From Glandiceps talaboti (taxonomy: Eukaryota; Hemichordata; Enteropneusta; Spengelidae): a stretch of DNA of 64,000 nucleotides. The stretch spans positions 5,983,001 through 6,047,000 of the forward strand of contig NC_135558.1 of NCBI RefSeq assembly GCF_964340395.1, in the 5' to 3' direction. Each line of letters opens with the position of its first letter. Position 1 is the first letter of the stretch. A model generated the notes under the pieces. The model was not told the DNA's origin, did no database searches, and saw only the letters and a list, made by a program, of their open reading frames with translations. The position numbers and the translations under genes were made by a program. Shown here in pieces: positions 1 to 54,999 of this stretch.

Positions 1-43654
<43,654 letters not shown>

Positions 43655-46100
43655 AATTGTTTGATTTTTGTGAATGTATGTCTGTGTACATGTTTTGGTG
43701 AGGAAGGTATTGAAGCAAGAAATTGATACCTGATTTATACCCCATTTTACGAATAGAAATTTGAGGGTGCCTACCATGTGCCTATGGCAATAGCTTTAAT
43801 GAAAGGTTGTGTATTAGCTGTTCGTAGGAAGTTATTTTTTGTCCATCAGAGGAACATAAGTTTATCAGTCAAATTGAATACATCGTACATTGTATATCTT
43901 TCTGAAGTTTAAAAGTATGTTGCAAGGCAAGTGTACCAAAGCTCCTTCTCAAAATGAAACTTTTGATTCAAGGACAAATAATCTAAGATTTGTGTTAAAC
44001 ATATCTATCAATTTATCATAGATCAATTGTGGTATCCAACTATGGAACAATATTCCTATTTTGTGAGATAACGTTGATTTCATTCACACTGCCATTTGAT
44101 GGTGTTAATGTGCAAACTATGAATTGAAATTGTAACTGTTCTAAAATTGTCTGCGGTGGAATAAACATGTGGAATGTTGTTCCTTATTTGGGGAAAGGAC
44201 ATTGATCAAGGGATATCCTGCCCAACAACTGTAGTTAATGCATTCATCAAAGGGAGATCCTGCCCAACAACTGTAGTTAATGCATTCATCAAAGGGAGAT
44301 CCTGCCCAACAACTGTAGTTAATGCATGCATCAAAGGGAGATCCTGCCCAACAACTGTAGTTAATGCATTCATCAAAGGGATATCCTGCCCAACAACTGT
44401 AGTTAATGCATTCATCAAAGGGAGATCCTGCCCAACAACTGTAGTTATACATTGGTCAAAGGGAGATCCTGCCCAACAACTGTAGTTATACATTCATCAA
44501 AGGGAGATCCTGCCCAACAACTGTAGTTAATGCATTCATCAAAGGGAGATCCTGCCCAACAACTGTAGTTATACATTGGTCAAAGGGAGATCCTGCCCAA
44601 CAACTGTAGTTATACATTCATCAAAGGGAGATCCTGCCCAACAACTGTAGTTATACATTGGTCAAAGGGAGATCCTGCCCAACAACTGTAGTTATACATT
44701 CATCAAAAGGAGATCCTGCCCAACAACTGTAGTTATACATTCATCAAAGGGAGATCCTGCCCAACAACTGTAGTTAATGCATTCATCAAAGGGATATCCT
44801 GCCCAACAACTGTAGTTATACATTCATCAAAGGGAGATCCTGCCCAACAACTGTAGTTATACATTGGTCAAAGGGAGATCCTGCCCAACAACTGTAGTTA
44901 ATGCAGTGATTAGATATCCATTTGTAAAAGATGGTATTTTGAGTGAGCCTCCTGTAATTTGGCATTAACACAAACTAAAAACAAAAAACAAATAATCTTA
45001 TTTATGTTGCATTGCAGTGTCTTGCCTGTGTTTAATGCAAAATTTTGTAGTGGTTATTTTATTCATTTATGCACTGTGAAGTAAGTACCAAAATATTGAC
45101 AAATTAAGTGGTGTTTGTTTTTTGTAGGCTAAAATTGTTTTACGTTTTTCTCTCTATTTTACTTATGATTAATTTTCATATGAATTTCATGCAATACTAA
45201 AAAATAATACAATGTTTGTTACAGATATTTTTATGGCATGAGACCACATGATATTCTTTTATGCATAATTTAGCATATTTTGCTGCAGAACAAAGCAACC
45301 ATGTATACAGTTTTATTATGACATAATTAGGCACATACTATGCAAAGTGGTGGTTCAATTTGACTGCAATGCAATATATACAGCATTCCTTCAAATATTG
45401 CGCTATTTATTGCATTTTAATCTATGTCCAATTTGTCTATGTCAAGTGAAATACATTTGATAGGATTTTTAGCCTGAAATCAAAGAAGAACAATTTTAAC
45501 ATATGCTGCTTACAAGAAAATTTAGGCATTAGTTGTCGAAACAAGCCACATAATTGTATTAGTACTTACTGTCCATTTAAATATTTTTAGGACCAAAGTA
45601 GATTTTTTAAATTTTGATTTTCTTTAAAACAATTCATAAACAAATATTTGCTATTGCAAAATTCTTGATGGGTGACTTTCCATCAATCTTTGAAATAAAA
45701 AATCAGCCATGTTATTTTGTCGATATTTAATACCATCACTTAGGTGTGTTTTAGATGACTTTAGAATAATAATTATAATCATGTACATCTACTACTTGTC
45801 TTTTCTTATTATTTGCATATAAAAAAGTGAATGTGAGGCAAGAAATATTATGATTTCAAAGATATTACAAAAGTAATCTTGATATCAGAAATTATTTTAA
45901 AAACTATGAAAATTGCAAAAGATATCTATTTTCATTGGCAGATTACAGTTTTATTAACATTACAGAAGTTGCTATATTTTAATGGAGATTCTTTCTAGAG
46001 TTTTATTTTAGTAAAATTTCTATATTAATAGTGATCATGAACGTATTGTAATTGCAAAATATCAACAATAAACAGTCACATATTGTCTGTGAGTATTGGT
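43655..46100 (+). other. Hemicentin 3' UTR and/or flank
   Basis: Candidate polyadenylation hexamers AATAAA lie at 44160, 45694 and 46067. The last is followed by a TG-rich stretch (TGTCTGTGAGTATTGGTTTT), which best resembles a complete poly(A) site. Which one is used cannot be told. No ORF of interest. Confidence 0.4.
44196..44905 (+). repeat. 41/42-base minisatellite, about 17 units
   Basis: Unit ATCCTGCCCAACAACTGTAG then TTAATGCATTCATCAAAGGG AG (42) or TTATACATTCATC / TTATACATTGGTC variants (41). The three variants are interspersed in patterns that suggest higher-order duplication. ORFs over it are artefacts. Confidence 0.96.
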
Positions 46101-46222
46101 TTTGGTTCTGTGGGTTATTTGTTTAATATTACCAAGGAAAGCAAGCTGTTGGCAAACTAAGATTAACACAAACTGAAACTAATGTTGTTGCATGCAGTAG
46201 ATTACACAAGTGAGTGTAAGTG

Positions 46223-46694
46223 CAATCTGATTAAAATCCGATGTAGTGTACACATCGTATTTTCTTTTTGGCTGTTATGTTTACTGTCTTTTGTGCTTTT
46301 GTGAGCACTCATTATACACAATACCATAGGTTTTCCTGAACCCGATCTCGTACTTATGAGTTGTCAACCAGACTCTGTCTTACAATATAACACTCAATAT
46401 TTGAAATTGAAAGAAAGAGAACCACCAAACAATAATGATAACATCGTTGTCTGCCCTCTGTGTTTGTGCTCTCTTTGAACAGTGCACTCAGAGGTACTGT
46501 ACCCGTATGTTCCAATGCATTGCACATTTTCATTGGTTGAGTGAATTCACTGAGCGATCTCGCATGGCTCGGGAAAACCTATGGTATTGTGTCATGTATG
46601 TAACGAGCACTCACAAATGAACAAACAACAGTAAAGGTAACAGTCAAAAAGAAATCACGATGTGTACACTACATAGGATTTTAATCAGATTGGG
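46223..46694. mobile_element. Foldback MITE with terminal inverted repeats of about 130 bases
   Basis: Left arm begins CAATCTGATTAAAATCCGAT and contains GTAGTGTACACATCG, TTTCTTTTTGGCTGTTA and ACAATACCATAGGTTTTCC. The right arm is its reverse complement, ending GTGTACACTACATAGGATTT and TAATCAGATTG. The core of about 200 bases is non-coding. Looks like a non-autonomous DNA transposon; flanking target duplication unclear. Confidence 0.75.
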
Positions 46695-47203
46695 TGATAG
46701 TGGTGCCTTGGTTATGTGGATAAAATCACCCTGTAATCCAAATAATGGAAAAAGTTGTTGAAGTTCTTGAGAATGAACACTAGTAGATCATAGTAGTTTA
46801 TTGAAATATAACAATGCATATGTCTTCCCATAGATTGAGAAAAACTGAAGAAAACCTTGCTATCAGAGATGCCACCATACTGTGAGTGTAATTACATCAC
46901 AGATTGATTGCTTAAACATACTGCAATAATAGCTTTGGTTTGTGTATTTGTTAGTTAGCCAATACTTGACTTGCGATTGTTGTATGTTTGATTCATTCAT
47001 TGTATGGGATGTGTCAGCATATGTACACAGACATTTCTTACTTGTCTGTGGTATATATAAGTGTGTGTATTTGTGTGTAATAATTAGTCCCCTGAGGGGG
47101 GTGGAGAAAGAAACAATCTCGAGTGCAAGTGCCTCACTATTGCTATTTGTTTCTGAATGGCTATAGTCATTGGGCAAGATTTGAACCATGATATAGTCTT
47201 GCT

Positions 47204-47691
47204 GCTAGACGTTCGGGCTTTCTTTGGATGCTATAACTATAAGCGAACGAAGTTTGCATGTGAGGGCTTGCCCGAACAGTCTAGCGAATGTCATTTTCAG
47301 ACCGGACTTTCCATTGAGATTACGGTAAACGATGGGTTGGGCCATATATGCATATATATACTTTAATATATTAAATCTCTGCATGCAGGTGTTGACAAAC
47401 ACATTTATGTCATTACTATGTCTTATCAGTTTATGGTAATTGTGTTTGATGAGTGTGTAGACGTTGTCATTCACACATTTTAGTTAACGCATTGGTGGTT
47501 ATTTTACAAGCCCCTCCTTAAGATGAATATGCATGAAAATTTAGCTATTGTCCTCTGTTTGTGCTTGTCGCTAATACGGTTCTCTGATTGGCAGTTATTT
47601 ATATCCTGATGACATTCGCTAGACCTCGGATGTTCCATCCTCGATAGCGTTGTTCGTCTGTGTGTCATATTTTATCGGAAGAACATCCGAG
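47204..47691. repeat. Inverted-repeat cluster
   Basis: Three pairings: GCTAGACGTTCGGGC at 47204 with GCCCGAACAGTCTAGC at 47270; GTCTAGCGAATGTC at 47279 with GACATTCGCTAGAC at 47611 (14 exact bases); CTCGGATGTTC at 47625 with GAACATCCGAG at 47681. Probably a decayed foldback transposon. Confidence 0.65.
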
Positions 47692-47714
47692 GGCTAGCTG
47701 ATAGACTAACCATG

Positions 47715-47945
47715 ATAGTGCCCCAGTCAATTCAGCTGTTTAATAGGGAACCTGGTAGGATAGTGGTTGCCAAATGAATGCTTTAATCCTATGCACTTAC
47801 AGAGGCTGCAATGGATTAATAATACTCCCCATGGAGTTGAAGTATAAGGGGACTGTTGTGCCGTTATATAATCAGTGCCTTAGGTAACAATTGTAAAACA
47901 CTTTGAGCAGTGTGCGAAAGTGCTACAGAAATCTAACATTATAGG
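47715..47945 (+). repeat. Possible SINE with stem-type 3' tail
   Basis: Ends TTGTAAAACACTTTGAGCAG, TGTGCGAAAGTGCTACAGAA, ATCTAACATTA, a small-stem tail like those of many SINEs. No clear tRNA head. Confidence 0.35.
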
Positions 47946-49011
47946 ATTTAAAATAGTCCACAACAGGCAACACCCATATTTGTCATAAAATCCAAAGAAG
48001 GGCTTTAAAGATAAAAGTGCAAAATCATTCTTACCAATGCTGAAGTGTCAGTATCACCAAACATTTCCCATAGACAGTCACAGAAAACATGAATTGTAAA
48101 TAACATAAACAAGGCGAATTGGGTTTTAAATATGACCTTTAATGAACCCATATGCAATAATTAAAGAAATCATTAATTTGACTTTGTAAGTTCATTACTC
48201 TATAACAGCTATTAGTAAAATATTTGTAGTAGTGTATCTAAATAGTACAGAGATGAAAGGGTTAATACTTTGGTTCTGTCCTTGTTTGTGCCAGGTGTAA
48301 ACAACAATGAATATCTCAATGTACATGTCAAATTTGGAATATTGGGATTCACATTGTAATGTCGTTTACTAGCAATATCAATTGACCATCCTGCTTACAC
48401 TTATTTAATTCTTACAAAGTCGAAACATGTTCTATTATGATCGCATGGTGAAGTGTAATGGGATTTGTAATAAATACTTAGAGCAGCATTTGTGAGATTC
48501 ACTGAAGACAAAAGTCAAGAATTGTCAGGTTTCTTTAATTTTATAACATCAGGTAAGCAGCTACTTACATAATTTTACATACCTAACAAGTTGGGTGAAT
48601 TTTCATGCATAAACGCTTAGAATTCCCCCCAAAAAAATAAATAAATAAAAATAAAAAAATAAAACCACCAACTAAGTCTTATTTCTCATACCGGCGATCA
48701 TCGTTGAGCAACTGCTCCACAAATGACAATTGATGTATCTGTTAAATGAAAAAAGACTAGAGAATCTTCATGTGACTGTATATCAATAACTACTAACATA
48801 TAGTGTAACACGACACCACTAGTCATGTATTTGTATAATGTTTGACCAAAATGTCTAAACTGTAAGTCATTGCAATTCGATGCCAGTAGTAAACTGAGTT
48901 GCTTGTCTAAGCTCAGACCTTGGTAGTCAGAGGTTGTTATAGATACTCCGTTGAAATTTTCTACAGCGTGTCTTTGTCATTCTCTAACTCTTTGCGACAA
49001 GCCCACCACAG

Positions 49012-49566
49012 CTACCCACGTGCATTTTGACATAACGGTAAACAATACGACAAACCAAGTAAAGCTCTGCGATTACTTGAACCTGTATCGTCTTCAGACT
49101 CCCTGGTAAGTTGACCAACGTCTCTGGTTAAATCACACGAGTAATTTAATTTGCAGAGCACGCTCCTTGAGCCTCGCTTCAACCATTTACAGTAAGGTGT
49201 ACAGTCTTGTAGAGCCGCGTTGTACCACCTCCGTGTCATTCTGTCACCCGTTTTTAATTCCAACGATGTTTCTGCAGTATCGACTGGTTCACTTCGCTTC
49301 CAGCTAGAACAGTACCGACCACACGGCTTCGCTCCTTGGTGAAGAAGGCGCAGTTGCCGCTGTCGCAACTTGCTGCTTCTACATTTAGAATCGCAGCCGA
49401 ATTTATCTCGCTTCAGTTTACTTTCCATAACTTCTTCTGGGGCTCCTTGATCCAGAAAGTCCGAAAGTTGCTTAGTTTTGTCACCCAAAGTCTCAGAATG
49501 TGCAGAGAAGATGCAAAATAAACAAACTAAACCAAGAATCAACGATATATTCCAAGAGGTCCACAT
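49012..49566 (-). CDS. Secreted multi-peptide precursor 1, C-x3-C mini-loop family (unrecognised)
   Basis: 184 residues, single ORF on the minus strand; stop at 49012-49014. A signal peptide is seen at 1-24 (hydrophobic ISLILGLVCLFCIF, cut probably after SAHS). Dibasic sites are KR 52-53, KR 90-91, RR 112-113, KR 130-131 and RR 166-167. They bracket Cys pairs all spaced C-x3-C: C58/C62, C82/C86 (CGRYC), C122/C126 (LQDCTPYC then KWLKR) and C175/C179. The last segment, ALLGLSYCLPLCQNARG, ends in Gly directly before the stop, the signature of a C-terminally amidated peptide. Organisation shared with the gene at 57419-57991. I infer a neuropeptide or hormone-like precursor; a defence peptide precursor is possible. 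No known family recognised. A 5' UTR intron is possible (CTTGTTGTTGTAG just upstream of the ATG on this strand). Confidence 0.75.
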   Translation of the reverse strand: MWTSWNISLILGLVCLFCIFSAHSETLGDKTKQLSDFLDQGAPEEVMESKLKRDKFGCDSKCRSSKLRQRQLRLLHQGAKPCGRYCSSWKRSEPVDTAETSLELKTGDRMTRRWYNAALQDCTPYCKWLKRGSRSVLCKLNYSCDLTRDVGQLTRESEDDTGSSNRRALLGLSYCLPLCQNARG

Positions 49567-51550
49567 TGTGTTTTAACCTACAACAACAAGAAAGAAGGAT
49601 ACAATGTTAAGTACTATAAATTGAGCATGCAAGTTGGCATATATATGAATCCGAATATCTACATTTACCATGGAATATTTCATCCTGAACACAAACTAAA
49701 TTTATCGAAGATATCACATTCTACTGGTCTCTGTAGGTAGCAGTGTGATATTGTTCATTGTATTACGAGCTTTCACAATGGAAGTACTATTGTTTGAGGT
49801 ACTGTCACATGCTATATTATAAGTACATATACGTCATTTAATAAAAGAGAGTTCCGCCAGAAATTATAGGTTCAATAATAAGACTGTAAAAGTGTACGGT
49901 ATAAGAGGTGACTGGTATTGCTGTATTGATACCCAACAGTAAACAGTACGCTCAAAAATATCCTGAACTAATTATCAACTTCGACGACATGGTGCGCACG
50001 GGAGCTACGCTTTGTCGTCTCCACTTTGATGTTATATGATTTATTTCACACAATTTCATATTATTAATATTATAATTATATTAACAACAAATACACAAAA
50101 TAGGTTTGCATGTCTCAGTGTCAATGATCTTTTCGTCATGGTTAACTTACAACAACTCTGGTCTACCCATTGACCTTTTGACTAACTTGTCTAGTGCTCT
50201 AACTTGATAACGTATGACTGACTCTCGCCCGTCAACCACTGATCTAAATCTGTACCCTAGTATTAAATTGCTAGTGTTCTTTGATACCAACATTCTTACA
50301 GATAGCAATCAAGATTTGAGTGACTATCACTTGTGATATGATGGGTAAAATATACACTGAATTTTTGTTTACAGTTCAGAGCCGATGTCGTTCTATGACA
50401 TCTTTTGAGACAATCAATATGCAACATCGGCGTAAAAAAAAAGCAATTTACATGTTACAGAAGAACACACTTGTGGAAGTTCAACATAGACAATAGAAGG
50501 GGCAGCGAACAAAACAGTTTATATTGACCCCCTGGTAGGTACACCTGGCAGGTACTAGATGTAAGATATAAACCAATGAAAAGACTCCTTTTTCAAACAG
50601 AATACGTATACATTATTCCACGGCCAGCACGTGTCAAACACTTGCTTAACGTCGACGAGCTCCACCGTGCACCCCAGCCAGGTACTAGGTTTCCATGGTC
50701 AACTTGGTATTTGATGTTATCAGCGAGCGAGCAAGACAAGGATTAGTCGTGTGCCATCGTCTATAAATCGAAGACTTGTATCACGTAAGTACACGTCTCG
50801 TGTTCAAAACCATTCCTCTGTAATACTTTCAATACGATGCTTAGAATAGAACTGACCGACAGTTCGCCCCGTATGTTTTATCATTCTTTCTGTGCAAAGA
50901 AAGAATTCAGGTACACTTTTACAAAGCGCACAATATTTGGACAAAGTGATTTTCTTCCCTTACTGTTATTGCTAATATGATATTAGTGAAACTCTGATAC
51001 TGTCTCATCTCTTATTAACTTTTCCTAAATATTACATCTAGCTAGATGGGTAGATCTAGCTCCATCAATACCTGAAATGTGTTCGAAAACTAAGCTTACA
51101 GATTCATAACTCACTAGTACTGACAATTCATTTCAAAAGAATCCCAAAATTTTCAGTAAAATTCAGTGACAAGGGACATATTTATTAGGTCAGGATGGAA
51201 GTTGGTCAACTACGGAAGATTTGTTTTCAGGGACAGTTTCTTTACATTGCATTGAGCTAATTAAATCGGATAACATTGTCTTTAACAGTCCGAGGGTGAT
51301 TGACATTGACCGAATGGTTTTTGAAGGCATTTCAGATTTAATTCGTAGCGTAGTCTGCTTATGGTTTGTTCCACATTGGTATGACAGATTTAAAAACATT
51401 CGGGACTTAAATTTAAAAATTTAATATAGGAACATGAAATTGAAGTAATTTGTGATCATTCTCGTAGTAACAGCTTACCTCGATGGTCTTGGGCCAGAAT
51501 AAGCATAAAATTGAGTAAACTAAACTTTATGAAATTCCTAACAATCATGG
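49567..51550. other. Upstream region of peptide gene 1, no other gene seen
   Basis: On the minus strand, CATATATATGCC lies about 75 bases upstream of the ATG and could be a TATA element, but this is weak in A+T-rich DNA. An ORF at 51221-51424 has no recognisable motif. Nothing else supported. Confidence 0.35.
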
Positions 51551-51560
51551 TAAGTAGTCA

Positions 51561-52333
51561 TTGCGACTGCAAAATTTAACTGAGTTCACCGTCTTTCTAA
51601 TAAGTTGGGAGTTACACATTCAGGACATCGTCAAAAAGGCTTACAGGCTAGTTGGTTTGATAAAGAGTACCTGCAACTATTTCCATGACAATTCTTGTAT
51701 CATTAATTTATATAAATCGCTTGTACGGAGCCAACTAGAGTATTGTCCACAAGTTTGGTCACCCCATCAGAAGTATTTAATCACTAAAATTGAAAGGGTC
51801 CAGCATAAATTCCTCAACTACCTTTATTTTGGGAAATCGTTCCCTGGTAAAGGAGTAAACCTCGATTACAGTAATCTTTGTCAGTATTTTAATATTCAAA
51901 GTCTTCAATCTCGTAGGAAATTGCTGGATGCAGTCTTTTTATATAAATGCTTAAATGGCTCTTTTAATTCAATGTATATTGTTGCCAATGTTCCGTTTCA
52001 TGTGCCATCCAGGAATCTCCGTTCCCACTACACATTTAAAATGGCACGTTTTAATTCTACTCAAAGGAAAAACTCTTTTTTACATAGGACCTTCAATTTT
52101 ATCAATACCTTGCAAAACACTGACATATTTTCAAGTCTCGGTACTTTTTGAAAAGATGTCCTAAATGAAATAGTTGATGTGTGAATTTAACGCAATTTCG
52201 GTAATTTTGATCTTCTTTTAATTTATTTCATTTTTATTTTTACTAGTTTTGTAAATATTGTATGTATTTTAGTCTCCAATTTCAGAGTGTCTTTAAATGG
52301 GGTAATCCTGTAGACATCTCAAATAAATAAATA
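51561..52333 (+). mobile_element. 5'-truncated LINE (Jockey/CR1-like), 3' end
   Basis: An ORF to 52151 encodes the region after the reverse-transcriptase core: HIQDIVKKAYRLVGLIK, LYKSLVRSQLEYCPQVW and KIERVQHKFLNYLYF. These residues are typical of the thumb/C-terminal part of Jockey- and CR1-group LINE proteins. The catalytic YADD region is missing, so the copy is dead on arrival. The 3' UTR runs to an AAATAAATAAATAA tail at 52320-52334, the simple-repeat ending usual for such LINEs. The true 5' limit is unclear; homology starts near 51600. Confidence 0.85.
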
Positions 52334-52334
52334 A

Positions 52335-54500
52335 TTCACAACGTGGACTCAGTAAAGTCAGTTGTACTGCAGTGCCATTGGCGGTATTATGTTGCATGTT
52401 GTTGCCAATCTGCACACTCATACCCACTTTTATGGGGTCGTTCTCAGCCTCCACAGCTTGATAGCCAATCCAACAAGCGTTCTCTGTATCGTGTACGGTG
52501 TATAGAGACTCTGAGAACGTTTGCCGAGTCTTCCGAGCATTCAATCTTGCTATACGAAGGCTAGACCGTTGCATGTAATTTGCGTTCTCACATAAATTAC
52601 AAAAATATTAAATCACCGATTTATATGACGAAAAAATGACTCGGATAAATGTTGATGTCATGTCACTGGAAAGAATAAGGTGAACGATAAAATTACATGG
52701 AAAACCTGTCGACAAATAAGAAGCAAAGTACGTGTATGCAGTTATAGGGTTAGCTTTGTGAAAAACCACTGAAGTTGTATTGGTATATATTGTTTTACTT
52801 GCCACAGTAATGTATTCGAGTTCTAAAATTCTACTGTACTGATGATGCACCGTGGAAAGTGGTGAATGTTACTGAGAATGTTTATAAACCTGTACTGGGG
52901 GATGTAGATTTTAGACTATTCCGTGTTCGTTTTAAACTCATCAAAGGTGTACAATATATAGCATTTTATTATACGACACCTATATCGAGTCATTGGTCAA
53001 CATACAAACACTATGAACGACTATTGTGTACTAACAAACAACAAACGCTTCAATATGTTATGATTTTTCTTAATTTTTGGATTTATATGATGGCCGCAAT
53101 GAAGTGAAAACATATGACGATTGTCCTGTTTTAAACATTTAGTCGTAGAGGGCGTGAAAGCATTGCAGGTGTGAAGTCACAGTGTATCTTTCGATCGTCA
53201 TCACACAAATCTATATAGATAGGATCCCGATTAGGAAAACGAACAACGGGTTGATCCGAATTAACACCGCAGTGTCAATAATCGCCAATGTTTTTTTTTA
53301 TATTTGTAACACGTTAAGCTTGCCTTGAGTACAAGTCCACAAGAAATTGTGTGAAGTAGTGAATAATGTACAGACGGTGGGATTCTAAGGAAGATAAATT
53401 TCCAGAGTGGGATTATAGCACCAGAGATTATTTAACGAAATATAATTTGATTTGGAATTGTAATTTTACAAAAATCTGTATCGGTCATAATCAAATTAAC
53501 TGACTGGTTGTTCGTTTATAAACATCAGATCTTGCCTTGAAATAACCACCCAATCAGTGACGCACATCATGTATGGTACATACATGTACTATAAACCGAC
53601 AGATGTTTTCATCACTAGAAAATTTTGCGTTTTTACAGTCTTCATCTAGTTTTCAAAGACTACTTTTGACTAATTACCAGACTGGTATATTGTGTTCATG
53701 TACAAAAAGACATTTTAGTCACTGTTTATTTTTGAGTGTTTGTTTTCTAGCGAAATTAGCGAAATTTTCCAGGTTTGCAGCATATTGTAAGGTCCGCTTT
53801 CTACGAATATATCATTCGTACGTGATTGACGTTCGAGTAGAGAGAGCGAATTCGATGTTTTCTACTGCGTATGTACCTGCAGAATTTCAACAGCGGTAGA
53901 CGTATAGGGGAGGTGATAGAACAATATACAATTACAAAAATTAAAATTAAAAGAACACAAACATAAAAAATACACGTGTTCAAATCTAAAGTTGAAATGT
54001 TAAGCTGGATATAGGCATCGGCTGTACTAAACATGATGTGTGGAAGTAAGTGATATCTAAACCTCCCATCTGTAAATTCACGTAGCCTTTATTTGAAGCA
54101 TTTACAAAAAGAACTAAATTTGGAAATATATGTCTGATGATTGTACAATTTCACTGTGACCCAATGACCTCTGTCACTACTCTCCCTAGCTAATTACTTG
54201 TGCAATATCTTTTATACTAGAACGTCTCTGTTGATGAAAAACGACTATACTTTCCAATACCTATTTTGATATAATGGATTTTAAGTAACAACACCTAACT
54301 TTGGAATAATTAACAATCACCTCTATAGGACATAAGTACTGAATATTGAACGAAATGTATGAAATGTGAAAGGGAATAATCAGAGACCCATAGTCATGCT
54401 TTGTATACATATTAAATATTGGGTGTGAGTCTCATATGTATGGAAATACCGCGGCAACTAACTAAAGATAGAAATAGGTATACGTCGCTATTTGATAATA
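52335..54500. other. Intergenic, no gene supported
   Basis: Several ORFs of 60-110 codons (for example 52293-52574 minus and 53573-53899 plus) lack domains, signal peptides or splice support. 52343-52564 is somewhat richer in G+C than its surroundings. Nothing else recognised. Confidence 0.4.
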
Positions 54501-54512
54501 AATCTGTTTTTA

Positions 54513-54604
54513 ACATACATACATACATACATACATACATACATACATACATACATACATACATACATACATACATACATACATACATGCATGCATGCAT
54601 GCAT

Positions 54605-54647
<43 letters not shown>

Positions 54648-54664
54648 TACATACATACATACAT

Positions 54665-54695
<31 letters not shown>

Positions 54696-54780
54696 GAGAC
54701 GTACAGACATACATACAGACACCTACTCAACCAACCACCCTCCGTCTCACCTATCCGCTAATCTCCCCTATGCAAATGCC

Positions 54781-54840
<60 letters not shown>

Positions 54841-54845
54841 AACAA

Positions 54846-54880
<35 letters not shown>

Positions 54881-54998
54881 AGCTGGCAGGCAGGCAGGCA
54901 GACACATACATACATACATACATACATACATACATACATACATACATACATACATACATACATACATACATACATACATACATACATACATACATACA
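54513..54998 (+). repeat. Compound tetranucleotide megasatellite
   Basis: In order: (ACAT)n, (GCAT)n, (GCAC)n, (ACAC), (ATAC)n, (AC)n, about 80 bases of unique DNA, (CAGA)n with CAAA interruptions, (GGCA)n, (ATAC)n. Each block differs from its neighbour by one base per unit. ORFs encoding HTYI, CMYV or RQTD repeats are artefacts. Confidence 0.97.
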
Positions 54999-54999
54999 A

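Larger units (their letters stand above)
46695..49011. other. Intergenic region
   Basis: Between the hemicentin 3' flank and peptide precursor gene 1. Holds an inverted-repeat cluster (47204-47691) and a retroposon-tail-like segment (about 47715-47945). Nothing coding recognised. Confidence 0.45.

Noticed and set aside
44141-44493. NYSCWAGSPFDE-type and SCPTTVVNAFIKG-type repeat ORFs
   Set aside because: Both strands of the 41/42-base minisatellite; unit length shifts break the frame.
52293-52574. 93-codon minus-strand ORF in a slightly GC-richer patch
   Set aside because: No recognisable motif; no splice or start evidence.
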